From Cephalotus follicularis (taxonomy: Eukaryota; Streptophyta; Magnoliopsida; Oxalidales; Cephalotaceae), in contig BDDD01000312.1 of the NCBI GenBank assembly GCA_001972305.1, positions 55,900-119,899 of the forward strand: 64,000 nucleotides of DNA, read 5' to 3'. Positions 19,985 to 30,472 of this stretch are shown one piece after another. Position numbers and translations under genes: made by a program. Numbering within the stretch: the first letter of the stretch is position 1; every line of letters starts with the position of its first letter. Under the pieces are notes generated by a model. That model made no database searches, had not been told where the DNA came from, and saw only the letters and a list, made by a program, of their open reading frames with translations.

Positions 19985-21159
19985 AATACAACCAATGGGT
20001 GGTGGAGGCATAGCCATTCTTTCTTTCCCTTTCTTATCATAAGATCTACTATTAGATCTCTCCACATACTGAGTTGAGGGACGCCTTCCCTGCCTCCCTG
20101 TGTCAACCATTCTTCTTTTCAAAGAGGAGCTAGTTCTTCTTGCAGCTTCTTATAACCTTCCAGAGGTTTTGATCTGCAGATTCTCAAGATGCATTCTGTA
20201 CTCCTCGTACATCCCACTGATGTAAGTATCCACTACTTCATCCTCACGGACAAGTTCTTGACACTCCATAGTCTTGTCCTTGAACTTCTCAACATACTCC
20301 ATCAATTCTTCATCATATCTTTATCTTAGACGCCCCAACTCCATTACGGTTGTCTTCTTCTGAACATTGTAGAATTTGGCATAAAAGAGATTTGCCATTT
20401 CCTCCCAACTATTGATAAATAAGATAGCAAGTTAATGTACCAGGTGTAAGCTTTTTCAAAGAGAGACTTAGAGAACTCCCTGAAACGTAAGTCATAGTCA
20501 TAACTATGGACACCAAAAGTATCAATGAACCTCATGATATACTCCTTTGCATTCCCCTTCTTTCTATCAAAGAGTAAGAATGCAGGAGGCTTGTAATCAT
20601 ACGGATATGGCTTCCTTGTGATGTGAGCTGGATAAGGAGGACGCACCTTGAAATCAGAGACAGAGGACATCTCTTTCTTCTGCCTTAGTACTTTTTGCAG
20701 CTCTTCCCTTGTAATAAAGGCTGGACAAGGCTCAAAATGCATAAGCTTGTACATTTGAGCTGCAGGTGAAGGAATTTTATAGTCTACTGCTTCATTATGC
20801 TTCTCCTTAAAAAGATTAATTGTTCTCAATGGTAGATTAACCACTAGACTGGTGCAAATTGTTCTTGCTGCAACTAGTTCTTATTCTTCTTGTAATTCCT
20901 CTTCATTTGCTATCTCGGCTTATGCAGCAGCTTTTCCTTTGAGCATTTGGTCCAGCATTGCTTGCTGCTTCATGATCATCTCCATGAGTGGTAGTTGTGA
21001 GGTTTGCAGCTCCTTGATCACTGGCTGCATAACTTGTTGAATGGCGTTAGAAGTCAAGTTTCAAGATTCTTGCGTTGCTTCCATAGCTCTGCCTTAAATT
21101 TCTTCGTTATTGTTGAGTTATAGCTTGCCGTTGTTCTTGCTCACAGTCTTTGGTGGCAT
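19985..21159 (-). pseudogene. Gypsy gag remnant
   Basis: The minus-strand frame 20344-20844 reads FLLFDRKKGNAKEYIMRFID then DYDLRFREFSKSLFEKAYTW, the pattern of plant gypsy gag just before the capsid core. Upstream the frame reaches ATG 21159 (MPPKTVSKNNGKL) with internal stops. Downstream a Lys/Arg-rich piece (19919-20122) carries on to about 19985. The remnant belongs to the LTR at 21201 and is a different family from Tat. Confidence 0.75.
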
Positions 21160-21182
21160 TTTGGATCAAAGATGTCTTCCTC

Positions 21183-21625
21183 CCCAGTGGAGTCGCCAAA
21201 TGTAAGTATGGGATTCATGAATTGAGAAATTATGGAAGAATACTTCAATTGAAAATGCAAATTGACTAATAGAGACAAGAACTAAATGAGAACTTAAGAG
21301 ACGAATGGAAAGTTGAGAGAATTCTTGAAATTGCTTAAGCAAACTTGTACAAAATGAAGATTCAGATCCTTATTACAGAGATATCTTCACATATTTATAG
21401 ATACAATGAATGGTCAAGATTAATCCTTAACTAAATTACATAACAGTCTTCAGATCTTGACACGTGTCATAATAGGGATTAGTTATAACTGAAATCCCTT
21501 ATTTTATGGGAGTACCACTTGCGCCCCGATGCATGTGGCTTCTCTTCTTCAATTGTTACTTCACGCCTTTGTAGTACCCGCGCCTCTCCTTTAGCTATAT
21601 GAGAGGTTTTCTGCTGATGTGACAC
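21183..21625 (-). mobile_element. Primer-binding site and 5' LTR of the decayed gypsy element
   Basis: The minus strand at 21183-21198 reads TGGCGACTCCACTGGGGA, typical of a tRNA-primed site. The LTR starts at 21201 on the plus strand (TGTAAGTATGGG). A 'tatttatagata' stretch near 21395 suits an LTR TATA/leader. The outer end is not fixed; a CA near 21625 is a guess. No partner LTR was found, so the element is truncated. Confidence 0.6.
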
Positions 21626-22069
21626 ATAAGGCAATATAGTCATTTTAAATAACTTAAATTAACGCATAAACACACCCTTTCTTAATTACCTACTGCAAAT
21701 TGTTTAATGTTTATCGATTAATGGCACCATAGTGGATCAGATACAAGGCGATCTGGTTTTGTAAATTGGAAACGACTAGGAGACCGCTCTTCAATTATCA
21801 GTTTTTCTAGCTAGCGAATGAACCGCTATAAATCTACATCCGAACTTCTAACTACTCTAGCGTCTAGATAAAAAAGATGCTCCTTTTTTTATATGACGGT
21901 GGTGTTGTTGATTTTTTTTTTTTGGAACGTAATCTTTTTGATAATTCTATTACATGTGGTGTTAATTTGTGAATTTGTAGCTTTGTTCCAACTACTAACT
22001 TTTTGTTCATGCTATATATATTTGCTATGCAGTAAACATAAATTTTATTACAAAATTAGTGGGGATAGA
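21626..22069. other. AT-rich spacer, nothing recognised
   Basis: No repeat boundary or coding pattern was seen. The frame at 21893-22075 is T-rich hydrophobic translation of low-complexity DNA. Confidence 0.5.
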
Positions 22070-22467
22070 TGTTGAGGAAAGAAGGTTCTTCATCCTCTCC
22101 TAGAAGAGATCAGGACCCCAAGTCAAGGATCCGAGATCTGAGGTCCGAAAAGTAACACTCCTCGAGTGTGTGTCTTCTCTGAACCAGAACTCTTGAGGTC
22201 GAGACAGAAGCCAAAGGAATCTTTTGGAAAACGTCCATTGATCCGATGGTCCATTTAATGGGGATGTGACATGTTAGGTCCAAGTCAGATCATTAGAAAG
22301 AGACTGCAAGCTTTTGAGAAAGTTCATTCAATGCAGAGGGAATTACTACAATGCCTTTGCTCTAGGATAGCTGGAGAAGACAAAATCGACTTTTAAACGC
22401 ACTTATTACACCTATAAATACCCCAACCACTTGAGGAATAAGGGTTAGACAATTTCTCTCTCTACAC
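22070..22467 (+). repeat. Left LTR segment of element X
   Basis: The first ~265 bp align to 28195-28455 (shared 'ggttcttcatcctc', 'ccaaaggaat', 'gttcattcaatgcag'). A TATA-like CTATAAATACCCC is near 22412. Broken at 22468 by a TG-starting sequence. Confidence 0.75.
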
Positions 22468-24202
22468 TGTTGGATATTGGGAAAGCAGCGGAAGAAAATC
22501 ATTTCAGGGACATAGGGTTTAGGGTGAATAATTTTAAATTTTTTATTCCAGCAAAGGAATCACCCATAACCATTGCCCTAAAATATCCTGATTACACCCA
22601 AAGATCACTAATTGGTCAATTAAAAATCCCAAGGCCGATTCCAAGCATGGGAAGGCATAGGTGGATTAGGGTTTACAAACCCTAAAATTCGGCCACATAC
22701 CAAAATAGGAATTGGGTGCACACAAAACCTTAATTCCAATCCACCATTCTTCCACCTAAGGGTTTCACTCCCACTTGGAATGAGTTAGGGTTCAGCAAAA
22801 CCCTAACAACAACACACAACCTGCAATACAAACATGCTAGGGTTCGACAAAACCCTAGCAACCAACACACACACCACTTCACAAAGTTAAAGAGATGAAG
22901 GAAAAATCCTTACATAAAGTTTTTACTCCTTCACTCCAAACGTGTGTTCGTTTTCCTTGAGCTCCAAGCAATCCACCTTCACATTTTTTGCTCCCAAACT
23001 GGTGGCAAGAAGGTAATAGGAAAGTGTTTTGATTGAATGTTCTGTCGTAGAAAATTTCTCAAATTGGAGGTAGAGATTATAGAGGATCTCCACTTACAAT
23101 GAGTTATGGAGGGTGAGAGGAGAAGTATTTTAGCTTCACTCTTTTAGAACTTGAAAGTTCTTGGACTCCATTAATGGAGTACTCTTGCTCACGGTGAAGA
23201 AGAGAAGAAGAGAGAAAAGAGAGAGTCAACCTAGAGAGTGAGAGAAGACTAAATGACTTAATGAAAAGTTATGTCTTCAAAGTGTGCATGTCGTGTGCTT
23301 AAGTGATGTGAGACAAAATATCTCCACTCACATTAACATTCAACCAATCAAATGCAAGCATCACACACCTCTCATATCTCACAAAGGGGGCCAGCCAAGA
23401 CAAGCTTCATGAGCAAGCTTGGGATTACTTAATGGCTAAGTAAGTTGACAAAGTCCAACCTTCTAAAACCATTAGCATCCAACCAAGAAAGTAACTAAGT
23501 AGAAACTAAGTTACATTTAGGCATTCAAAGGGACATTGGGCCGGCCCATCATGAGCCACTCCAAGGCTTTAGGGTTCGGCCCTTTAGTCCCAAAAAACAC
23601 TCTCTCTCCATGAATTCTCAATAATTCATAAATGACCAAAATATCCCTTAGCCTGGAATGATCTATTTGTGGTGTTGCTAGAATTCACTTCCTTAGAAAT
23701 GAATAAAGTCCAGCAAAATAGATATTCACTGGCTAAGTAACATCTCCCAGATGCTATCCTCTCACTAAATGACATGTGTCCCACACATGTCAACTGATTC
23801 CAAAACCAGGTGGGACCCGAAATCTCGGTTGCATTCCAATACAATGATATATTTCCCAGAACATCTCATAGTTCTGGTACGACCATCCCAATAGTCTTTT
23901 GACAATCTAAATAGCCCCGGTGTGATCTCCAATCATCTCCAGATCCGTGGACCATAGTTCCCCGTCTATCATTCGTTAGCCAGTTAACCAGTGTTTTATC
24001 ACTGTCATCGGTTTATGTGTCATATATCCCTCGTCATACTCAGCTCTGACCGTGGACTAGGGTTTGGATTAATGTCACCCTAGGTAAAACTGCAAGAACT
24101 ATAATTCTATGAATACATTGAGACTATCGGAAGACTTCCCAGGAAACCACTCGTTTCCAATCTCCCAAGTGCCTGGCCAGGACTATAAGTCTTCAACGGT
24201 CA
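22468..24202 (-). mobile_element. Probable copia LTR (minus orientation), ~1.7 kb
   Basis: It begins TGTTGGATATTGGGAAAGCAG, so in minus sense it ends CCAATATCCAACA, close to the end of the LTR at 24207-25870 (CCAATTCCAACA). It likely ends near ACGGTCA at 24202. Flanks do not give a clean TSD and no primer site adjoins it. There are no coding patterns; short frames are chance. Confidence 0.45.
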
Positions 24203-24206
24203 TAGA

Positions 24207-25870
24207 TGTTAGAGATAAGTCCTATAAGAAGTTGCCATATTTTGTAATATGTAAACTTATCTTTAATGATATTCAATAAAATGTATAATTTATTATAAAT
24301 GGCTATGAGTTCATTTTAAATATTAATGTGTATATTAATATTTAAATGTCCTAAGATAAAAGTTGGAGGAACTAATCTCTTGATGAGATCAAGAAGTGGG
24401 AATTTGAACATCGGTAAACTTTATTCTTAACTCTTCCTAGTCGTAGGATTAAGTACTCAGGACATGCTTAGTCCGCAAAGACCAGCACATAGTATACCAG
24501 CTCGTTTAGAGGATGACTAATCTCATAAGTCATTTTATGGAGACAAGGGTAATACACGTAGGTGAATGAGTTCACTGAAGGTGACTCGCAAGATGGAGTG
24601 TCCGTATGAAAATTTTACTGTACGTCAAACGGACATTTCTAAAGACAGCAGTGTAACAGTGGTCCTTAAACATGAGCCACCACTCGTATCATGTGCATAA
24701 AATGCTATGCTTTGATAGTGCTCACATACGTCTTCTAACCACGGGGAGTATACGGGTATTAGTTGGGCATGGCAGGTTTATGGCAATGATAGGTGGGTAG
24801 GCAAGATTGGATCCGTCGCTCCCAGTAAAAGGGAAAGATGCTCATACTGATTAGTCATTGGCAGAAAATCCCTGGCCAGGGTAAGTGCAGTGATATGAGA
24901 GAAATGTTCAGATATCACTGGTTCGTATTAGAAGGGCACTTCTAATATGACAGGGCCAATGACATTAAATCATGGTACCATTTAATTAATCTATTGGGAT
25001 TTGACGTAAACCATACCCTAGGTTTAATTCGAGCATTAACAATGGAAGGATTAATCATGCATGTAACTATATTTTATGGTTCAAGATAAATTCATATTAC
25101 CTGGGGATCAGTATGCATTGCTAGATGTCGATGTTGATCAGTAGAATGTCTGAGATAGATTGATGACCTATTTCAAATGAAAAATGATTAAAAGAGTTTT
25201 AATTGAGAATATTAATTAAAGTGTTTTCATATGATGAAAAATGTTTAATTAAATGATTGCGATAATCATAATTTAATTCTACGGCTAGCGTAATTATGGA
25301 CCTAAAGAGTCACACACAATACAAGTGTTGATCTCCTCCAAGTATAAAATAAATCATGAGATGATTTAAATAAGGCTTTAAAATATCTAGTTTTTCTTAA
25401 GAGTTAAGTAAAGATTGGTAAGACATTTTATGCAATCTTATCTTCCTCGTTAATGCTCATTAATGACACTTACTAGCATAAGACAAAAGTTGAAGAAAGA
25501 ATTTTCTATGGTGAACTAGACGAGAAAGAGTTCTCTATGGCGATCAAAGGAGAAGAGAAGAGAAAGTGTTTTCTCTCACATCCAAGGAGTTGGAAGGAGG
25601 AGATCATCTTGGTGTGGATAGCTTTAGAGGTCTTCCTGTACTTGGGAGCTAAGTCAAAGAACCAAGGAACTAGAAGGAAGGAGAGACTCCATCCTGTAAG
25701 TTCCATTTTCTTCCTCTGATATTAGAAATAGTTTTTAATATGAGTAGACAATTTAATTAAGCATCAAATATCCTTGGAGAATGATTGGTTTTGTGTAAAA
25801 GTTTTTGAAACTCAATATGCCTGTTAAACGTTTTCATATATTGTGTTTCTATGCACTACCAATTCCAACA
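24207..25870 (+). repeat. Copia 5' LTR, ~1.66 kb
   Basis: It starts TGTTAGAGATAAGTCC and ends CCAATTCCAACA. An initiator tRNA-Met primer-binding site (TGGTATCAGAG) follows at 25873-25883, which fixes the right end and plus orientation. Internal sequence stops resembling copia within about 100 bp, so the element is truncated. Confidence 0.72.
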
Positions 25871-25872
25871 AA

Positions 25873-25883
25873 TGGTATCAGAG
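25873..25883 (+). other. Primer-binding site, initiator tRNA-Met
   Basis: TGGTATCAGAG two bases after the LTR end CCAACA. This defines the orientation of the truncated copia element. Confidence 0.8.
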
Positions 25884-26220
25884 ATGATATGTTGATTATA
25901 AGTTGTTTCAGTGATCTAGATTGCTAGTTATGATTAAGTTTACATGGTATTCATAGTAAAATACCGTATAAAAGACGAAGAGGACAGAGGTGGAGTCCTT
26001 AGCACTTAAGGTTAGACCTCGGGTGCTTCAGGTCAGACCTCGCTGCTTGAGATCGGACCTCAAGAGCTTGAAGTCAGACCTCCCCACTTGATAGCAGACC
26101 ACTAGAGATTTGAGGTCATACCAGAAAATGTATGTAAGTAGACTTTGGAGTTTGAATAGAAATCTTAAAGTATAAAGTTGGACTTTGATACTTTAAGGTA
26201 TACCTCAGAGGAAGAGGACA

Positions 26221-26685
26221 CTCCTCTGTTATACATGCCAGTGCGCTCGTCTGATAGTCAGACCAGTGCACTCCTCTGCCAATGCGCTCGTCTGATAGTC
26301 AGACCAGTGCGCTCCTCTACAAGTGCGATCCTCTGCTAGTCAGACCTTCTCACTCCTATGCCAATGCGCTCGTCTGATAGTCAGACCTTCGCGCTCCTCT
26401 GCCAGTGCGATCCTCTGATAGTCAGACCTTCGCACACCTCTGCCAATGCGCTCGTCTGATAGTCAGACCAGTGCACTCCTCTGCAAGTGCGATCCTCTGA
26501 TAGTCAGACCTTCGCACTCCTCTGCCAATGCGCTCGTCTGATAGTCAGACCTATGCGCTCCTCTGCCAGTGCGATCCTCTGATAGTCAGACCTTCGCACT
26601 CCTCTGCCAATGCGCTCCTCTATTAGTCAGACCTTCGCATTCCTCTGCCAGTGCGCTCGTCTGATAGTTAGACCTGCAGGCTCCT
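26221..26685. repeat. 41-bp tandem array, about 11 copies
   Basis: The unit is CTCCTCTGCCAATGCGCTCG plus TCTGATAGTCAGACCTTCGCA with regular 41-bp spacing (26271, 26312 and on). Sites read alternately 'cgctcgtc' and 'cgatcctc', which suggests a higher-order two-unit repeat. TCTGATAGTCAGA contains the inverted pair TCTGA/TCAGA. Confidence 0.92.
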
Positions 26686-27129
26686 TTGCAAGATGAACAT
26701 ATGTACTAGTCTGATCGTCAGACGTTAGCGCTAATATCCTCGGTAGTCTTTTACACAAGTTTGCTACGGTCAGAGGACTAAGAAACTTCGGGTTTTTTAA
26801 CCCTTAGTATATGTTTTTGAATATATATATTTCGTCTCAATCAATAAACTAATCTAGAGGTTCCAACGACCTCTCAACCATGGCTTATACCTGTAATATG
26901 ATTAATAAAGGTTTGGCCTAATAATTAAAATGTGACCTTGGAAACCCTCAAATAAATATCAAGTAAATGACGAAAATAAATAGTTTTAGGTCATCGCCTT
27001 CCTTCATTACTATTTATATGAATGATTATGTGGGGTAGACTTGTTGAGCACACTCAAGGTCATCGCCACATGGAAACACCAAGACCTGCCTCGAATATGG
27101 TGAAATGAAAAATTCTCGCCAAAATATTC

Positions 27130-27171
27130 TAGCCAAAATATGGCAACTTCTTGCAGGACTTATCTCTAACA
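27130..27171 (-). repeat. Inverted 42-bp copy of the copia LTR start
   Basis: The reverse complement begins TGTTAGAGATAAGTCCTGCA and follows the start of the LTR at 24207 for about 42 bp (ending CCATATTTTG), then diverges completely. It may be the end of another LTR in opposite orientation or an inverted duplication. Confidence 0.7.
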
Positions 27172-27172
27172 C

Positions 27173-27965
27173 GTAGTGCTCGGATAATGCCACTCTGGGC
27201 TCTTAGAATTCGACTTTTATCAAGCATGTTGGTTTCATACCGAGTTGTCTTGCACCTTCGTAGTACTCGGATAAGGCCACTCTAGGCCCTTAGAGTCTGA
27301 GCTGCATCAAACATCTCGATTTCATACCGAGTTGTCTTGCACATTCGTAGTCCTCGGATAAGGCCACTTTGGGCCCTCAGAATCCAGGTTGTATCAAACA
27401 TCTCGGTTTCATACCGAGTTGTTTTGCACCTTCGTAGTGCTTGGATAAGGACACTTTGGGCCCTTAGAATCCGAGCTGCACCAAACTTCTTAGTTTCATA
27501 CCGAGTTGTCTTGCACTTTCGTAGTGCTCGGATAAGGCCACTTTGGGCCCTTAGAGTCCGAGCAGCATCAAACATCTCGGTTTTATACTGAGTTTTCTTG
27601 CACCTTCGTAGTACTTGGATAAGTCCGCTTTGGGCCCATAGAATCTGAGTTGTATCAAACATCTCAATTTCATACAGAGTTGTCTTGCACCTTCGTAGTG
27701 TTCGGATGAGGCAAGTCTGGGCCCTTAGAGTCCAAGCTACATCAAACATCTCGGTTTCATACCGAGTTGTCTTGCACCTTCGTAGTGCTCGGATAAGGCC
27801 ACTCTGGGTCCTTAGAATCCGAGCCACATCAAACATCTCGGTTTCATACCGAGTTATCTTGCAACTTCGTAGTGTTCGGATAAGGCCATTATGGGCCATT
27901 AAAATCTGAGCTGTATCAAAAATCTCGGTTTCCTACTAAGTTGTCTTGTACCTTCGTAGTGCTCG
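27173..27965. repeat. 87-bp tandem array, 9 copies
   Basis: Units start at 27173, 27260, 27347 and on at exact 87-bp spacing to ~27956: 'gtagtgctcggataaggcca', 'aacatctcggtttcataccg', 'agttgtcttgcaccttc'. Because 87 is 29 codons, both strands stay open and give spurious 29-residue-repeat frames (e.g. minus 27282-27899). Confidence 0.93.
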
Positions 27966-28194
27966 GGAGAAAAAACATTTCGGACACGGGACAAATTCCT
28001 TCGTCGGCAAAAAGTGTCTCGGACAAAACAAAACCAAACATCCCAGTTTTAACCGAGATAAATACCCCCTAGGAAAAGCGTTCAACTTCTGTAAAAGAAA
28101 GAATTTATCTGATCTTGACCACCATTGTGTTTATAAGTAAAACAAAACTTCCTGAGCTGAATCTGAAGATTACGAACTTAGAAAGTGGGGGAAT

Positions 28195-28455
28195 TGTTAA
28201 GGATAAAGGGTTCTTCATCCTCCTCCTAGAAGAGATCCGAACCCCAAGACAAGGATCTGAGATCTGAGGTGTAACACTTCTCAGGTGTGTGTCTTCTCTG
28301 AACTAGGACTCCTAAGGTTGAGACGGAAGCCAAAGGAATATTTTGGAAAATGTCCATTGATCCGATGATCCATTTAATGTGGAAATGGCATGTCAGGTCC
28401 CAGTCAGATCACCAGGAAGAGACTGTAGGCTTTTGACAGAGTTCATTCAATGCAG
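28195..28455 (+). repeat. Right LTR of element X, truncated
   Basis: Starts TGTTAAGGATAAAGGG after a G5 polypurine tract at 28186-28191. Homology to the left LTR stops at 'caatgcag', where Tat-B LTR sequence begins. Confidence 0.75.
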
Positions 28456-28913
28456 GAGAAAAGAACTGAATGCTCTAAGAACAGTATTGGGTTGAGTGTT
28501 TTGCGTTCCTCCCTGCACACAAACAACAAACTGGTCAAAGATCCAGGATATTTCACTCCCGGGGACTCTCCAATGCTTAAGTCAGACAGTGTACAAAGAA
28601 GAAAGCTCTAAGGTTCTTTTAAGTCCAAAAATGACCGACTTGTGTAATGTATTTGATTGTGATATTTATAATGATGCCTGGATGTAACTGTCTTGCTTGA
28701 CTTGCGAAGATGATTATTATACCCCGAGGAAACGGCCGAGGATCTCGCACCGTTTCCTTATTTGGTGCTCTGGCGTTATAGAGCGTTATATTTTGATTTA
28801 TCTTTGTAACTGTCCGACCACATGTCTATAGCTTTAGAGGACATCTGGCTGAATCTCCAACGGACACGTGGCAACTTAATTTGAGTAGAAATTTTCCATA
28901 TCATATGCCCCTA
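28456..28913 (-). repeat. Left (3') LTR of Tat-B, missing its outer ~60 bp
   Basis: Aligns with the right LTR from 'gaactgartgctc' to the end CCATATCA. The first 60 bp of the right LTR (38444-38503) have no counterpart. The plus-strand sequence just inside (CATATGCCCCTATGG) is a weakened polypurine tract. Confidence 0.88.
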
Positions 28914-29195
28914 TGGTCTTCATTTTCTGGGCTTGTCAGAGGAGGAAGACCACTTGAGGAAGCATTCATTCTCTATGCATGCCTGTTGTGAGTGGTGTGG
29001 ACCACTTCGTCCTTTTGGGCCTTGTTATTCAGCCCAATTCTGGTATTAATTATGACGCTGCAGAGGAAGCGTTTTTTTTCTGTTCTTGTCTTTTCAGTTG
29101 CCGAGCATAAACTCTTTATTTCCAGCACCTGATTTGATGGGCCAATCTCTACCATTTAACCTAGCAGAGATCGCATGGCCTGAAATCAATCTTGA

Positions 29196-29206
29196 GCTCT
29201 TTAAAT
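29196..29206 (+). promoter_or_regulatory. TATA-like box of the antisense gene, Tat-B
   Basis: CTCTTTAAATT, same position and wording as in Tat-A (CTCTTTAAATA at 1255), about 240 bp before the ATG. Confidence 0.45.
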
Positions 29207-29439
29207 TGCTTTTCCTTCTTGGTGAAGTCTCTTTACCTTTCTTCAGATTTCAAAGCCTCTATTCTCTCAAATCTTCCAATCTTCCTAATCTTCAAAACAA
29301 TCTCCCCTCAAATCTTCCTTGCGATTATCTCAGGTGAAGTGTTTTATTTTACTGATCTTGTAAATCTGTTTAGGTAAACCAAGTGTTTTTATCGGCTTCT
29401 TATCTTCTGTGCCTCTCTCTCTTCTTCACAAATATCCAG

Positions 29440-30395
29440 ATGGCTATGACTAAACAAACCGCCAGACAAGTTACCAATCCAAATTTGGTACGTCGCTTGG
29501 CTGGAGAGGTCACTGTCACCGAGCGTCCCCTTGGTGCTGAGGAGGACATGGATGTTGTCACTGTGGGCACCCCAGATGCCACTTTTACCGAGGCCAGGGC
29601 CCAAGTTTTTAATACCCACTTTGATAGGAGTGTTCTCCACCCTGAAAAAGTGAAGGAATTGTCCAAGAAGTATTGGTTCTCGAGGAGCTTAATATACTCG
29701 CTTCCTCGAGATCTTAAGGAGGCCACAAAGAGCAAACTTGGCCTCTTATGGTGTTTGAAGATGCTTTGGCACACGGCCTATGACTTCCCATACCCCATTT
29801 TGCCATTCCAATATTGAGACACTACCAAATTCACCCTTCGTTACTTCAAACTCAGTAATGTGCCTTCATCATAGGTTTCTTGGTGAAGTGCTTGGAGATG
29901 GGGGAGACCGCAACGGTGGAACTATTCAAGGAGTTCCATTCCATCAATGCTTCTCCAGGCAAGCACGGCTATTACTTCAAGTCGCATGTTAGTCAGGCCA
30001 AGAAGTTATTGGTGGACCCTAATAAGTCTGTCAAGGGCTGGAGGGGGAGGTATTTCCTTGTTAGGAACCTCCCTGGCTTTACTCCCTACCAGTGGTGCAA
30101 TTCATTGGATATCCAACGCTTCAATCAGAGGACAATTTTTTCTGTATCAGAGAAGGCAGACCTGGGGAAGCTCTCTAATCTCGAGCCAAAGGAAGTGAAC
30201 TCCACTATCTTCAAGGATCGCTTGCGCCGTGTGGGGCTGAGCATGTCCTCTGGTCGGCGATTTTCCCTAGACGAGGGAGAGGAGATCCTGGTGGGGATAG
30301 AGAGAAAGAGGGTTCAAGATGCCCGAGAAGAACCCGTGTCCTTGCCCGTTAACGCGAGGGAAAGCTGTATTAAGCCTTCCTCACCTCCTCTATAA
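29440..30395 (+). pseudogene. Antisense ORF, part 1: H3-tail-like N-terminus plus gypsy-type domain (Tat-B, broken)
   Basis: The first ATG after the TATA-like box gives MAMTKQTARQV, identical to H3 residues 1-8 except M for R2. The following ~85 residues align with Tat-A (VTVTERPLGAEEDMDV; NTHFDRSVLHPEKVKEL). A frameshift near 29740 moves the domain block into another frame, and a TAA interrupts it near 29854. From 29880 the frame is open again to 30395 and matches Tat-A closely (VKCLEMGETATVELFKEFHS; FTPYQWCNSLD; DRLRRVGLSMSSGRR). It ends CIKPSSPPL. The domain call is as for Tat-A. Confidence 0.75.
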
Positions 30396-30472
30396 CTAAT
30401 GTCTTCATTTCTTATTTCAAACTCTATTTTTTGTCATATTTTTTTGCTATCTTCTTGTGGTTCCACGAGGCA

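Larger units (their letters stand above)
22070..28455 (+). mobile_element. Element X: non-coding LTR element with nested copia LTRs and tandem arrays
   Basis: A left LTR starts at 22070 (TGTTGAGGAAAGAAGG). A homologous right LTR starts at 28195 (TGTTAAGGATAAAGGG) directly after the polypurine tract GAAAGTGGGGGAATT. No gag or pol is visible in between, so X is a LARD/TRIM-like or gutted element. The left LTR is interrupted at 22468, and the right is cut near 28455 where Tat-B begins. Its primer-binding site was not found. Confidence 0.6.

Noticed and set aside
26221-26685. CRISPR-like regular repeats
   Set aside because: The units are direct tandem copies without unique spacers, in a plant nuclear context; it is a minisatellite.
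27282-27899. 205-codon minus-strand frame with 29-residue repeats, plus overlapping plus-strand frames
   Set aside because: The frame exists because the 87-bp tandem unit is divisible by three; both strands stay open and there is no start, leader or family support.
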